From Roseburia sp. CAG:309 (GTDB taxonomy: Bacteria; Bacillota; Clostridia; Lachnospirales; Lachnospiraceae), in NCBI GenBank assembly GCA_000434115.1, contig FR893929.1:1-11895 (forward strand): DNA of 11,895 nt. Direction: 5' to 3'. The translations under genes were made by a program, and so were the position numbers. Positions 1 to 7,035 of this stretch are shown piece by piece (the stretch's first letter is position 1; every line of letters begins with the position of its first letter). Under the pieces are notes generated by a model that did no database searches, had not been told where the DNA came from, and saw only the letters and a list, made by a program, of their open reading frames with translations.

Positions 1-13
1 TTCATTCCAAATT

Positions 14-199
14 TTACTTTGTGACTATGACTTTTCCTTCCGAATCCAGAAGAGGTGTAATACTGGCTCCAAATCCGGAGTTCCAACAAAGGTAATTAAC
101 CCCAGTCTTCTTATCTACAAGGATTTGACGAATTCCTTCATCTTTAAGCCAACTTCCCTCTCTGAATGTAACTTCAAATCTTTCTTCTTTCTTTGCCAT
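14..199 (-). CDS. DUF6440 family small protein
   Basis: This is a 61-residue protein beginning MAKKEERFEVTF. The core ILVDKKTGVNYLCW followed by SGFGASITPLLDSEGK matches my memory of the DUF6440 family (DKxTGVNYL, then a Gly-rich turn and TPLLDxxGK), small proteins of unknown function found mainly in Firmicutes. There is no signal peptide or membrane segment, so it is probably cytosolic. A longer reading frame starts seven codons upstream, but GGAG lies about 8 nt before the ATG at 199, which decides the start. The start is 24 bp downstream of the P-loop kinase-like gene on the same strand, so the two are probably cotranscribed. The family assignment rests on pattern memory; the function is unknown. 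Confidence 0.82.
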   Translation of the reverse strand: MAKKEERFEVTFREGSWLKDEGIRQILVDKKTGVNYLCWNSGFGASITPLLDSEGKVIVTK

Positions 200-223
200 G
201 TTTATTTCTCCTTTTTTCAAGCG

Positions 224-802
224 TTAAATCCCGATTTTCAATTCCTTAAGTCTCAAGTTATCTCTCTTTTCCCAGTTTTTTACAATAATCTCTGCATTAT
301 TTTCAAGACTATGAATACCATCTAATTCAAGTTTTACACACGACATGTTTTTCATCCATTCTTTCTGCTCACGCAAATTCGGAGAACCATCCGTTTCATA
401 TTTTCGATTCCCTTCCAGAAATTTCATATGGCTTTGGTGCATATCCCCACCTTCAAGTACTCTTTCGCCAAATCGTTCTATTGCCCTATTATGAACACGT
501 TGTATACGAATGTCTGGCTCAACATAAAGAAAGACCATCATCTCAAACTTATCATCAAATGCGTAATGAAAAGAACTCATTGAACCAGACATCACAAAAT
601 GTTCATATGGTTCAATATCGTTACTCAGTCTGCTAATCTTTTCCTTTTTTGTATACATTTCTGTATATGGTTCTTCTGTATCCTGTTTCCATATGTAATC
701 ATCCACATCAAAATATGGATATCCCAATTTTTCAGCAACTACTCTTCCCAGCGTTGTCTTTCCGCTTCCGGACGGGCCAATAATCATAATTCCTGTTGAC
801 AT
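224..802 (-). CDS. P-loop NTPase, small-molecule kinase-like (AAA family ATPase)
   Basis: This is a 192-residue protein. Walker A is GPSGSGKTT at residues 9-17, right after a hydrophobic beta strand (IMII). It is followed by YPYFDVDDYIW (residues 28-38), an acidic region at the place where adenylate or shikimate kinase-like enzymes bind substrate or metal. A second hydrophobic strand (MMVFLYVEPDIRIQRVHNRAIERFG, about 88-112) resembles the Walker B strand and arginine-bearing lid of this fold. I infer an ATP-dependent phosphotransferase of the AAA_17/AAA_18 type; the substrate cannot be told. The reading frame extends to 853 from a TTG codon, but the ATG at 802 has GAGAGGG about 5 nt upstream and puts the P-loop at the usual distance from the N terminus. 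It lies 112 bp downstream of the greA-like gene; I see no convincing promoter or terminator in that gap. Confidence 0.8.
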   Translation of the reverse strand: MSTGIMIIGPSGSGKTTLGRVVAEKLGYPYFDVDDYIWKQDTEEPYTEMYTKKEKISRLSNDIEPYEHFVMSGSMSSFHYAFDDKFEMMVFLYVEPDIRIQRVHNRAIERFGERVLEGGDMHQSHMKFLEGNRKYETDGSPNLREQKEWMKNMSCVKLELDGIHSLENNAEIIVKNWEKRDNLRLKELKIGI

Positions 803-914
803 ATTTTCCCTCTCATTCATAACTATTTTTATCACATTATGTTCTCTCCGCAAATAGCTTCATCATTTTTCTCTTCCATTGATTTCTTTCATCAAGAAGG
901 AGATTTACCACCAT

Positions 915-1415
915 CTAAAACTTATTAATCGCCTCCGACTCATCGTCACTTTTCATAATCTCCAGAATTTTCACATAATATCCCACTTTCTCTTTGACCT
1001 GTACAAAGACACGGTCGTCTTTTTTATGTCCAAGAAGTGCTTTTCCAAGTGGTGATTCGATACTGATCATATTTTTCAGCGCATTGCTTCGAATCGTTGT
1101 AACAATCTTATATTCTTCTTCACAGTCTTCGTCTTCCATGTAAACACGAACGCGGTCATTTAACCCCACTTCTTCTGAAGATGCTTCGTCCTCCACGATT
1201 TGCGCTGTCTTAATCATTTTCTCCAGATAGCGGATCCGGCTTTCATTTTCATTTTTAAATTTCTTCGCCGCTTTGTATTCAAAATTTTCGCTGAGATCCC
1301 CATGGGCTCTGGCTTCTTTTACGTCTTCCAGTGCCTCTTTACGTACCACCAATTTGCGGTGTTCGATTTCTTTCTCCATCTTTTCAATATCTTTTTTTGT
1401 CAGTCTGTCATACAT
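915..1415 (-). CDS. greA: GreA/GreB-family transcription elongation factor
   Basis: This 166-residue protein has both Gre domains. The N-terminal coiled coil (residues 1-75) carries the signature ARAHGDLSENFEYKAAK at 36-52; Asp40 and Glu43 match the acidic tip pair that GreA inserts into the RNA polymerase secondary channel to stimulate cleavage of backtracked transcripts. The C-terminal FKBP-like domain carries SPLGKALLGHKKDDRVFV (about 121-138), the usual SPLGxALxG motif with Asp-Asp in place of the common Gly-Asp. Length agrees with GreA (about 158 residues). Earlier ATGs at 1436 and 1430 are in frame, but GGAGGG sits 7 nt before the ATG at 1415. The central region (residues 78-101) is unusually acidic and the C terminus has a short extra tail, so it may be a second, specialised Gre paralogue rather than the only greA. 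A promoter with consensus hexamers lies just upstream. Confidence 0.9.
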   Translation of the reverse strand: MYDRLTKKDIEKMEKEIEHRKLVVRKEALEDVKEARAHGDLSENFEYKAAKKFKNENESRIRYLEKMIKTAQIVEDEASSEEVGLNDRVRVYMEDEDCEEEYKIVTTIRSNALKNMISIESPLGKALLGHKKDDRVFVQVKEKVGYYVKILEIMKSDDESEAINKF

Positions 1416-1458
1416 TTTCTTTCCCTCCATGTTCAAATTTCTTCTCTCATTTCTTGTA

Positions 1459-1488
1459 ATTATAAGTCCTGATTTAAAACTTTGTCAA
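1459..1488 (-). promoter_or_regulatory. Consensus sigma-A promoter of the greA-like gene
   Basis: On the minus strand TTGACA (1488-1483) and TATAAT (1464-1459) are separated by 18 bp. Both hexamers are perfect consensus. The predicted transcript would start near 1452, giving a leader of about 35-40 nt before the ATG at 1415. It faces away from the AP2 gene promoter; 16 bp separate the two -35 boxes. Confidence 0.82.
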
Positions 1489-1504
1489 CTTACAAATCAA
1501 TCAT

Positions 1505-1533
1505 TTGCCAAAATACCTTTTTTGCTTTATACT
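1505..1533 (+). promoter_or_regulatory. Promoter of the AP2-domain gene
   Basis: TTGCCA (1505-1510) and TATACT (1528-1533) are separated by 17 bp, a good sigma-A-type promoter. The start of transcription would be near 1540, leaving a very short leader (about 20-25 nt) that contains AGGAGG 5 nt before the ATG at 1563. It is divergent from the greA-like promoter within the same 147-bp spacer. Confidence 0.72.
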
Positions 1534-1562
1534 AATACCATAGAAAGCATCAGGAGGTTCCC

Positions 1563-2366
1563 ATGAAAAAAGGAGTTTACACAGCCACCAAAAAAGATGG
1601 AACATTGTATTACCGCAGCTCCATCACGTTTCAAAATAAACATATCAGTTTGGGAAGTTTTTCCAGTGAAGATCTGGCTGCGACTGCCTATCTGGAAGCG
1701 GAAAAACTTGTCCGTACGCATGTCCTCACATTGGACCGCTTTGAGGAAAACTGTACCCTCTCTTTTGCCAAATGGGTGTGCCTGCTGAATTTTCGCGACA
1801 ATGGGATGTATATAAAAACTCCGATTTATCTGAAAGACAATTATTTTTACTATTATTTTTCGCCAAATGATTACTATATTTTTGATATTGACGATCTGTT
1901 TTATTATTCCACACATTCGATCATGCGGCGCGGCGGACATCTTTTTGTGAGTGATTATGGGATGCAGGTTAATATCTTCAGCCGTTATGGCATTAAAAAT
2001 TATGCCGTGGCAGGACGTGACTTTCATTTTGTCAATGGAAATACCCACGATTTCCGCTATGAAAATATCGAGATCATCAACCGCTACCACGGTGTATTTT
2101 ATAAATGTTTTAAAGGGAAAATGGTCTATGAAACACGGATCCATGTCAATGGAGAATTTATCGTCGGACGTTATCCGACCGAGATCGAAGCTGCGGTGGC
2201 TTACAATAAAGCCGCTTCCACATTGTTAAAAAAAGGATACGAACGAAATTATCCGGTCAATTATCTGGAGACTCTGTATGGTGATGAGTACAAAAACCTG
2301 TTTAAGACATTGACTATCTCAAAAACGATCAGAGAACTCCCAGAATGTACAAAGCCACATAACTGA
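1563..2366 (+). CDS. Double AP2-domain protein with degenerate HNH-like centre
   Basis: This 267-residue protein has two AP2-like beta-sheet DNA-binding modules. The first (residues 3-50) reads GVYTATKKDGTLYYRSS, then HISLGSF and AATAYLEA. The second (176-232) reads HGVFYKCFKGKMVYETRI, then GRYPTEIEAAVAYNKA. These match the AP2 pattern of YRGV, an arginine-bearing strand, LGxF/Y, and AAxAYxxA. Between them (about 108-173) lies a segment with HFVNGNTHDFRYENIEIIN, which resembles the NHxDGNxxNNRxENLE part of HNH_3 homing endonucleases, but the Asp after the first His is replaced and the N of NNR is lost. I infer a DNA-binding protein descended from an HNH-AP2 homing endonuclease, possibly acting as a transcription factor and probably without nuclease activity. 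The start is set by AGGAGG 5 nt upstream. It is the only plus-strand gene, has its own promoter, and overlaps the DUF6142 gene by 38 bp at the 3' end. Confidence 0.78.
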   Translation: MKKGVYTATKKDGTLYYRSSITFQNKHISLGSFSSEDLAATAYLEAEKLVRTHVLTLDRFEENCTLSFAKWVCLLNFRDNGMYIKTPIYLKDNYFYYYFSPNDYYIFDIDDLFYYSTHSIMRRGGHLFVSDYGMQVNIFSRYGIKNYAVAGRDFHFVNGNTHDFRYENIEIINRYHGVFYKCFKGKMVYETRIHVNGEFIVGRYPTEIEAAVAYNKAASTLLKKGYERNYPVNYLETLYGDEYKNLFKTLTISKTIRELPECTKPHN

Positions 2367-2658
2367 CCAAAACAAATCCATTGATCACGACACCAAATGT
2401 CGGCGTTGTCTTGTAAATTTCTTCCTCTTTGAAGCAACGGAATGCCAGTACAAAGCCAACGATGGAAATGATCAGATTGAGAAATCCAAGATATCCATAC
2501 GAAATCCCTGCCTGTCCTTTTACATGACTCGAACCGATAAAAAGAGCGCACATCATAATAAAAGAGGCTGCTGCGATCACGGACGATACAATTCCTCTTT
2601 TGGGATGCTTTTTATCTGTAAACTGTATTCTTCTTCGTCTTCCAATCCGAATTTTCAT
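2329..2658 (-). CDS. DUF6142 family membrane protein
   Basis: This is a 109-residue protein. A basic N terminus (KIRIGRRRRIQF, then DKKHPKRGIVS) is followed by three hydrophobic segments at about residues 23-43, 54-73 and 88-107, so it is probably a three-pass inner-membrane protein with the basic end in the cytoplasm. The KHxKRGIxS motif before the first helix and the FKEEEIYKTTPTFGVVINGFV stretch between the second and third fit my memory of DUF6142, a family of unknown function common in Lachnospiraceae. Its ATG overlaps the VanZ stop codon as ATGA; the upstream AAAGG is weak, so translation is probably coupled to vanZ. The last 38 bp lie antisense to the end of the AP2 gene, and I see no terminator in or beyond the overlap. 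Confidence 0.82.
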   Translation of the reverse strand: MKIRIGRRRRIQFTDKKHPKRGIVSSVIAAASFIMMCALFIGSSHVKGQAGISYGYLGFLNLIISIVGFVLAFRCFKEEEIYKTTPTFGVVINGFVLVSYVALYILGVL

Positions 2659-3116
2659 CTTTCTCTGCCTTTCTTTTTTCTCACTGCGCGGAATATTTTC
2701 CTACAAAAATAGAACATGATACAGCCTAAAGTCACTCCGATCGTATTTAAAAACAGATCGTCTACATCAAAGGTTCCCACCTTGGTCACAAGCTGGACGG
2801 TCTCCACTGCCAGGCTAAACAAAAATCCGGTAAGTACCACACGTACAAAGGACCATTTTTTCAGACTCGGAACAAAAAATCCAAATGGCATAAATACGAC
2901 AACATTTCCGACGATATTGATCAGAAAATATTCCATTCCAACGACCTCCCGGTACTTAATATACCGGGAAATCTCATGGAATAATTTCAAGTTATATTGA
3001 TATTCTGTATAATGAACGGTCCGTCCATATTCTTCACTGAAGAACAGAAAATATATCAATAAGATCATATAACCGGCAAATGCCAGTGACAATATATTGT
3101 CCAGTAGTTTTCTCAC
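2655..3116 (-). CDS. VanZ family membrane protein
   Basis: This is a 153-residue protein from the preferred GTG start. Hydrophobic segments lie near residues 8-27, 65-83, 91-110 and 122-138. The VanZ signature is clear: INIVGNVVVFMPFGFFVP (67-83), then a Ser-Leu-Ala-x-Glu-x-x-Gln helix (101-108), then GTFDVDDLFLNTIGVTLG (114-131). VanZ of Enterococcus confers low-level teicoplanin resistance, but most chromosomal VanZ-like proteins are uncharacterised and resistance should not be assumed. An ATG at 3164 overlaps the pheT stop (TAATG) and would add 16 residues, but no Shine-Dalgarno precedes it. GGGAGG lies 7 nt before the GTG at 3116, and that start gives the usual VanZ N terminus (basic residues, then the first helix). 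It is downstream of pheT and upstream of the DUF6142 gene in one tight unit. Confidence 0.88.
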   Translation of the reverse strand: MRKLLDNILSLAFAGYMILLIYFLFFSEEYGRTVHYTEYQYNLKLFHEISRYIKYREVVGMEYFLINIVGNVVVFMPFGFFVPSLKKWSFVRVVLTGFLFSLAVETVQLVTKVGTFDVDDLFLNTIGVTLGCIMFYFCRKIFRAVRKKKGRER

Positions 3117-3163
3117 GACGATACCTCCCTGCAAGACAGTTCTGCCCGTATCGTCAGATGACA

Positions 3164-5602
3164 TTACTGTCTGATTTTTACATCAATTGCTTCTAATTTC
3201 TTCAAGATCTTATCCATTACCGTAGTAACATCTTTGTCTTCCAGTGTACGGTCTGCGGCACGAAAACGGATTGAGTATGCCAATGATTTTTCATCGGCGG
3301 AAAGCTGCTCGCCTTCGTACACGTCAAACAGTTTGACGCTTTCCAATGTCTTTCCGGCATTTTTGCGGATAATTTCTTCTACCTGTCCGGCGAGAACGTT
3401 CTTTTTCATAACAAGAGAAATGTCTCGTGTGACAGCCGGGAACTTCGCTACACCTTTGTACTTAATGTCAAAATTCGACAATTCCGTCAATCTTTCCACA
3501 TCCAACACAGCCACATAAACTTTCGTTCCAATATTATAATTTTCTGCCACTTCCGGATGAATCTCACCAAGGAAACCGATGGTCTGTCCATCTACCATGA
3601 TATCTGCCTTACGTCCCGGATGAAGATAAGGTCTGTCGTCCTCCGGTGTGTAAGTGATCAGCTTGCGGATTCCCAATTTATCAAGTACGGCCTCGACAAC
3701 ACCTTTGAGATCAAAGAAATCGCCTTTTCCATACATTCCCAATGTCAGCTGCATTCTCTCATCCGGCAGTTCCGTAAGCGGAAGTGCTTTCGGAAGATAG
3801 ACATTGGCAAGTTCATACAAACGCACATCTTTGTTGCGGTGATTGTAATTTGTTGCCAGTGATGTCAGCATTCCGTTTAAGGACAGCGTACGCATGATAC
3901 TGTAATCTTCTCCGAGCGGATTGGAAATTACGATCGCCTCTCTTACCTTGCTTCCTTCCGGAACCAGCAATTTATCAAATACTTTCGGGCTTTCAAAAGA
4001 ATATGTCATTCCCTCGGAAAATCCTGCCTGTTCAATCACATTTCTTGCAATATTTTCAATTTCCATCTGTTCGGAAAGTCTGCCAGCCGTTGCCTCGCCG
4101 CTTGGCAGTGTCGCAGGGATCTTATCGTAACCGTAAAATCTTGCCACTTCTTCTGCCAGATCTGCCAGACAATGGATATCCTGTCTCCATGTCGGCACAT
4201 GTATCATTTTTTTCTCACGGTCAACCGGAAGATCGATTGTTTCAAAATACGTCACCATCTGGTCTTCACTGATGTCAGTTCCCAAAAGACGGTTGATGCG
4301 GTCAACATCATATGCTACCTCTTCCGGTTCTTTTACGTTTGGATAAACATCGACAGCACCGCCTACAACGGTTCCTGCGCCAAGTTCTTCGATCAGCTGG
4401 CAGGCACGGTTGATTGCTTCATACGTATTGTTTGGATCCAGTCCTTTTTCAAATTTGGCCTGCGCATCGGTACGCATACCGAGTTTTTTACCGGAAAGAC
4501 GGATATTGGTTCCATCAAAGCAGGCAGCTTCGAAAAGCATCGTCTTTACGTTGTCTGTGATCATGGAATTTTCTCCTCCCATGATACCAGCGATACCTAC
4601 CGCTTTTTCGCCATCACAGATCATCAACATACTGTCATCCAAGGTACGTTCCTGTCCATCAAGAGTTGTAAATGCTTCTCCGTTTTTGGCATTTCGAACG
4701 ATGATCTTATGATCTGCGATCGTATCTAAATCATATGCATGCATTGGCTGTGCATATTCCTCCATCACATAGTTTGTGATATCGACGATATTATTGATCG
4801 GACGGATTCCGCATGCAGCCAGTCTTCTCTGCATCCACTCCGGCGATGGTGCCAGTTTGATATCTTTTACCACTCGTGCTACATAGCGGGAACAGAGTTC
4901 TTTATTTTCAATCTCTACGGAAATGTAATCATTTACATTTTCATCATTTCCGGTTTCTGTCACAACCGGCGGGCAAAATGGCTTGCCAAATGTGGCAGCT
5001 GCCTCTCTGGCGATACCGAGTACGCCAAAGCAGTCCACACGGTTTGAGGTTACTTCGTATTCAAAGTTGGCATCACGAAGTCCCAAAAGTGCGATGGCAT
5101 CGCTTCCAACCGGAGCGTCTTTATATTCTTCGTTGTCGCTCAGAATGTAAATTCCATTGTCCGGCGCGTCCGGATAATAGTCTTTGGAAGAGCCAAGTTC
5201 TTCGATGGAACACATCATTCCATTGGATTCTACGCCACGAAGTTTTCCTTTTTTGATCTTGATTCCGCCCGGTGTCTTACTTCCGTCGTGACCACCGGCT
5301 ACACGTCCGCCATCCAGTACAATAGGAACTTTCTGTCCCTCTTTGACATTGGAAGCACCGGTAACGATCTGCGTCGTCGTACCGGTCTCATCGATTGCCA
5401 CCTGACAGATTACCAATTTATCCGCATCCGGGTGTTTTTCGATCTTCTCGATACGGCCAACAATTATTTTATCCAAATCTGCGTCAAATTTTTCATAACC
5501 TTCCACTTTTGTACCGGAAAGTGTCATTGCATCCATATATTCTTTTTCCGTACAATCCAGTCCCGGAACATATGCTTTTACCCATGATAAAGGTGTATTC
5601 AT
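3164..5602 (-). CDS. pheT: Phenylalanine-tRNA ligase beta subunit
   Basis: This 812-residue protein is full length for bacterial PheT (about 800). It forms the alpha2-beta2 enzyme with PheS that charges tRNA-Phe; beta provides tRNA binding and editing of mischarged Tyr-tRNA. Domains in order: the EMAP/OB-fold tRNA-binding domain at about 39-155 (HPDADKLVICQV, VTGASNV, GMMCSIEELG); the B3/B4 editing domain at about 212-385 (CSRYVARVV, INNIVDITNYVMEEYAQPMHAYD); B5 at about 425-493 (HVPTWRQDI, DLAEEVARFYGYDKIP); the catalytic-like core at about 510-700; and the C-terminal ferredoxin-fold anticodon-binding domain at about 718-812 (KFPAVTRDISLVM, LFDVYEGE). GAGGG lies about 7 nt before the ATG. 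It follows pheS by 86 bp on the same transcript and is presumably controlled by the Phe T-box. Nothing is missing or odd. Confidence 0.97.
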   Translation of the reverse strand: MNTPLSWVKAYVPGLDCTEKEYMDAMTLSGTKVEGYEKFDADLDKIIVGRIEKIEKHPDADKLVICQVAIDETGTTTQIVTGASNVKEGQKVPIVLDGGRVAGGHDGSKTPGGIKIKKGKLRGVESNGMMCSIEELGSSKDYYPDAPDNGIYILSDNEEYKDAPVGSDAIALLGLRDANFEYEVTSNRVDCFGVLGIAREAAATFGKPFCPPVVTETGNDENVNDYISVEIENKELCSRYVARVVKDIKLAPSPEWMQRRLAACGIRPINNIVDITNYVMEEYAQPMHAYDLDTIADHKIIVRNAKNGEAFTTLDGQERTLDDSMLMICDGEKAVGIAGIMGGENSMITDNVKTMLFEAACFDGTNIRLSGKKLGMRTDAQAKFEKGLDPNNTYEAINRACQLIEELGAGTVVGGAVDVYPNVKEPEEVAYDVDRINRLLGTDISEDQMVTYFETIDLPVDREKKMIHVPTWRQDIHCLADLAEEVARFYGYDKIPATLPSGEATAGRLSEQMEIENIARNVIEQAGFSEGMTYSFESPKVFDKLLVPEGSKVREAIVISNPLGEDYSIMRTLSLNGMLTSLATNYNHRNKDVRLYELANVYLPKALPLTELPDERMQLTLGMYGKGDFFDLKGVVEAVLDKLGIRKLITYTPEDDRPYLHPGRKADIMVDGQTIGFLGEIHPEVAENYNIGTKVYVAVLDVERLTELSNFDIKYKGVAKFPAVTRDISLVMKKNVLAGQVEEIIRKNAGKTLESVKLFDVYEGEQLSADEKSLAYSIRFRAADRTLEDKDVTTVMDKILKKLEAIDVKIRQ

Positions 5603-5640
5603 TGTTTTTCCCTCATTTCTTCATTTATACTTTGATACAA

Positions 5641-5674
5641 CTTCCTTGTGCAGGCACAGGAAGTGTGCACACTT
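5641..5674 (-). other. Hairpin and 14-bp palindrome in the pheS-pheT spacer
   Basis: The 86-bp spacer holds two adjacent structures. At 5641-5663 the minus strand can fold as CTTCCT-GTG, loop CCTG, CAC-A-AGGAAG (9 bp with one bulged A). Immediately next to it, 5661-5674 is a perfect 14-bp palindrome, AAGTGTGCACACTT. They share three bases, so they would compete in RNA. Neither is followed by a U run, so this is not a typical terminator. It could be an mRNA processing or stability element setting the PheS:PheT ratio, but that is inference. Confidence 0.45.
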
Positions 5675-5688
5675 TGACAGCCTGGAAA

Positions 5689-6708
5689 TCAGAACTGCTC
5701 CAAAAATCTCTTGTCATTCTCATATAATAAGCGCATGTCATCGATCTCGTATTTCAATAATGCAATTCGCTCCAAACCGACACCAAACGCAAAACCTACG
5801 TACTCATCCGGGTCAATGTTGCTCATTTCCAATACATGTGGGTGTACCATTCCACAGCCTAAGATCTCGATCCAGCCTTCGCCCTTACAGAAACGACAGC
5901 CCTTTCCGCCGCATTTGAAACAGGTTACGTCCATCTCGGCACTTGGCTCTGTAAATGGGAAATGATGAGGACGGAATTTTACTTTTGTTTCCTCGCCGAA
6001 AAGCTGTTTGGCAAATTCTGCCAATGTTCCCTTTAAGTCTGCAAAAGTTACATTTTTGTCGATCACCAATCCTTCAATCTGATGGAAAGACGGAGAATGT
6101 GTCGCATCGACTTCATCTGAGCGGAATACTCGTCCCGGTGCGATCATGCGGATCGGCAGTTTGCCTTTTTCCATCTCATGAACCTGTACGGAAGAGGTCT
6201 GCGTACGAAGCAGGATCTTGTCATTGATATAAAATGTATCCTGTTCGTCTTTTGCCGGGTGATTTGCCGGAATATTCAATGCCTCAAAGTTATAATAATC
6301 ATATTCTACTTCCGGACCGGATACAACTTCGTAGCCAAGTCCGACAAAGATTTTTTCTACTTCTTCCAAAGCGATCGTATTTGGATGGCGATGTCCCAAT
6401 TCCGGTTTATTTCCCGGCAATGTCACATCGATCACTTCGGCTTTCATTTTTTCTTCACGGAGTGCTTTTGCAAATGCTGTCTTTTTCTCCTCTAAACGTT
6501 CCTCAATCTGCTTTCTTGCCTCATTTACCAGCTGACCTACTTTTGGTCTGTCTTCCGGGGCAACTTCTTTCATGGATTTGAGAACACTTGTCAGTTCTCC
6601 TTTCTTTCCAAGAAATGCCACTCGAATGTCATTCAATTTGTCCAATTCTTTGGAATCCTCAATCTGAGAGAGCGCATTTTTCATAATGCTGTCCAATTTT
6701 TCTTTCAT
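5689..6708 (-). CDS. pheS: Phenylalanine-tRNA ligase alpha subunit
   Basis: This 339-residue protein is the catalytic subunit of the class II phenylalanyl-tRNA synthetase. The N-terminal coiled coil that contacts tRNA-Phe spans about 1-90. Class II motifs follow: GHRHPNT (105-111), motif 2 around VFRSDEVDATHSPSFHQIEG (194-213), and motif 3 FGVGLERIALLKY (308-320), ending in the usual DDMRLLYENDKRFLEQF tail. A cysteine cluster CFKCGGKGCRFC (263-274) precedes GWIEILGCGMVHP, as in Bacillus-type PheS. The reading frame continues upstream to 6843, but that part overlaps the T-box terminator and has no homology. The ATG at 6708 has AAAGGA about 9 nt upstream and gives the family's normal N terminus. 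It is first in the operon with pheT and lies directly behind the T-box leader. Confidence 0.97.
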   Translation of the reverse strand: MKEKLDSIMKNALSQIEDSKELDKLNDIRVAFLGKKGELTSVLKSMKEVAPEDRPKVGQLVNEARKQIEERLEEKKTAFAKALREEKMKAEVIDVTLPGNKPELGHRHPNTIALEEVEKIFVGLGYEVVSGPEVEYDYYNFEALNIPANHPAKDEQDTFYINDKILLRTQTSSVQVHEMEKGKLPIRMIAPGRVFRSDEVDATHSPSFHQIEGLVIDKNVTFADLKGTLAEFAKQLFGEETKVKFRPHHFPFTEPSAEMDVTCFKCGGKGCRFCKGEGWIEILGCGMVHPHVLEMSNIDPDEYVGFAFGVGLERIALLKYEIDDMRLLYENDKRFLEQF

Positions 6709-6729
6709 GGTTTCTCTTTCCTTTCTGAC

Positions 6730-6791
6730 TAAATATAAAATAGAGCCCATCCCTTGTCGGTATGTTCTCCATACTTCCAAGGGACGGACTC
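6730..6791 (-). terminator. T-box-controlled intrinsic terminator upstream of pheS
   Basis: On the minus strand GAGTCCGTCCCTTG (6791-6778) pairs fully with CAAGGGATGGGCTC (14 bp including two G-U pairs), followed by the U-rich TATTTTATATTT. The loop contains a second small hairpin, GTATG-GAGAA-CATAC. The 5' arm follows the T-box motif closely, as expected for a terminator that is out-competed by the antiterminator when uncharged tRNA-Phe binds. Confidence 0.9.
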
Positions 6792-7029
6792 TTGATCTTC
6801 CGCGGTACCACCCTGGTTCCCATCCTGCCGGACAGGCTCTCATTGATCTGCTTAACGCGCAGCAACGTCATTTCCTACTGGAAACCTCTTTCAGAAATAA
6901 AACTCCGGTGTGAAATTCAATTGCATCCCGAACCTGACAAAACTTCCAGCCGCTGATCTTGTCTCTCTGAAGGAAAAAATGCAATCTCCGGGAAAATCCC
7001 CTGCACCATCATCGTCGATATGTTCATTT
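6730..7029 (-). ncRNA. Phe-specific T-box riboswitch leader of pheS-pheT
   Basis: The leader runs about 300 nt from the promoter to the terminator. The T-box motif AGGGTGGTACCGCGG is at 6814-6800 on the minus strand; its UGGU would pair with the ACCA end of uncharged tRNA-Phe. Further 5', GAAUUUCACACCGGAG (6918-6903) fits the 3' side of the Stem I specifier loop, with UUC (6914-6912) in the codon position, a Phe codon that agrees with the downstream genes. AGAGAGA and GGCUGGAAG between about 6970 and 6940 fit the conserved distal part of Stem I. Known T-box logic: high charged tRNA-Phe leaves the terminator folded, while uncharged tRNA-Phe stabilises the antiterminator and raises pheST expression. 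The exact 5' end is inferred from the promoter. Together with the promoter, this accounts for the gene-free stretch between pheS and the DUF6171 gene. Confidence 0.95.
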
Positions 7030-7035
7030 GGTTTT

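Noticed and set aside
1527..2144. Minus-strand open frame of 205 codons opposite the AP2 gene
   Set aside because: The plus-strand frame has AP2 motifs, a promoter and AGGAGG; the antisense frame has none of these.
2655..3116. VanZ as a glycopeptide-resistance gene
   Set aside because: No other van genes are present, and chromosomal VanZ-like proteins are common with no shown resistance role.
3117..3164. ATG at 3164 as the VanZ start, overlapping the pheT stop
   Set aside because: There is no Shine-Dalgarno before it, while GGGAGG sits 7 nt before the GTG at 3116, which gives a normal VanZ N terminus. Translational coupling from the ATG is not excluded.
4172..4729. Plus-strand open frame of 185 codons opposite pheT
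   Set aside because: It lies wholly inside a complete, well-conserved pheT and has no ribosome binding site or recognisable motif.
6709..6843. N-terminal extension of PheS
   Set aside because: The extra codons translate the T-box motif and terminator; a good ribosome binding site and the family N terminus support the ATG at 6708.
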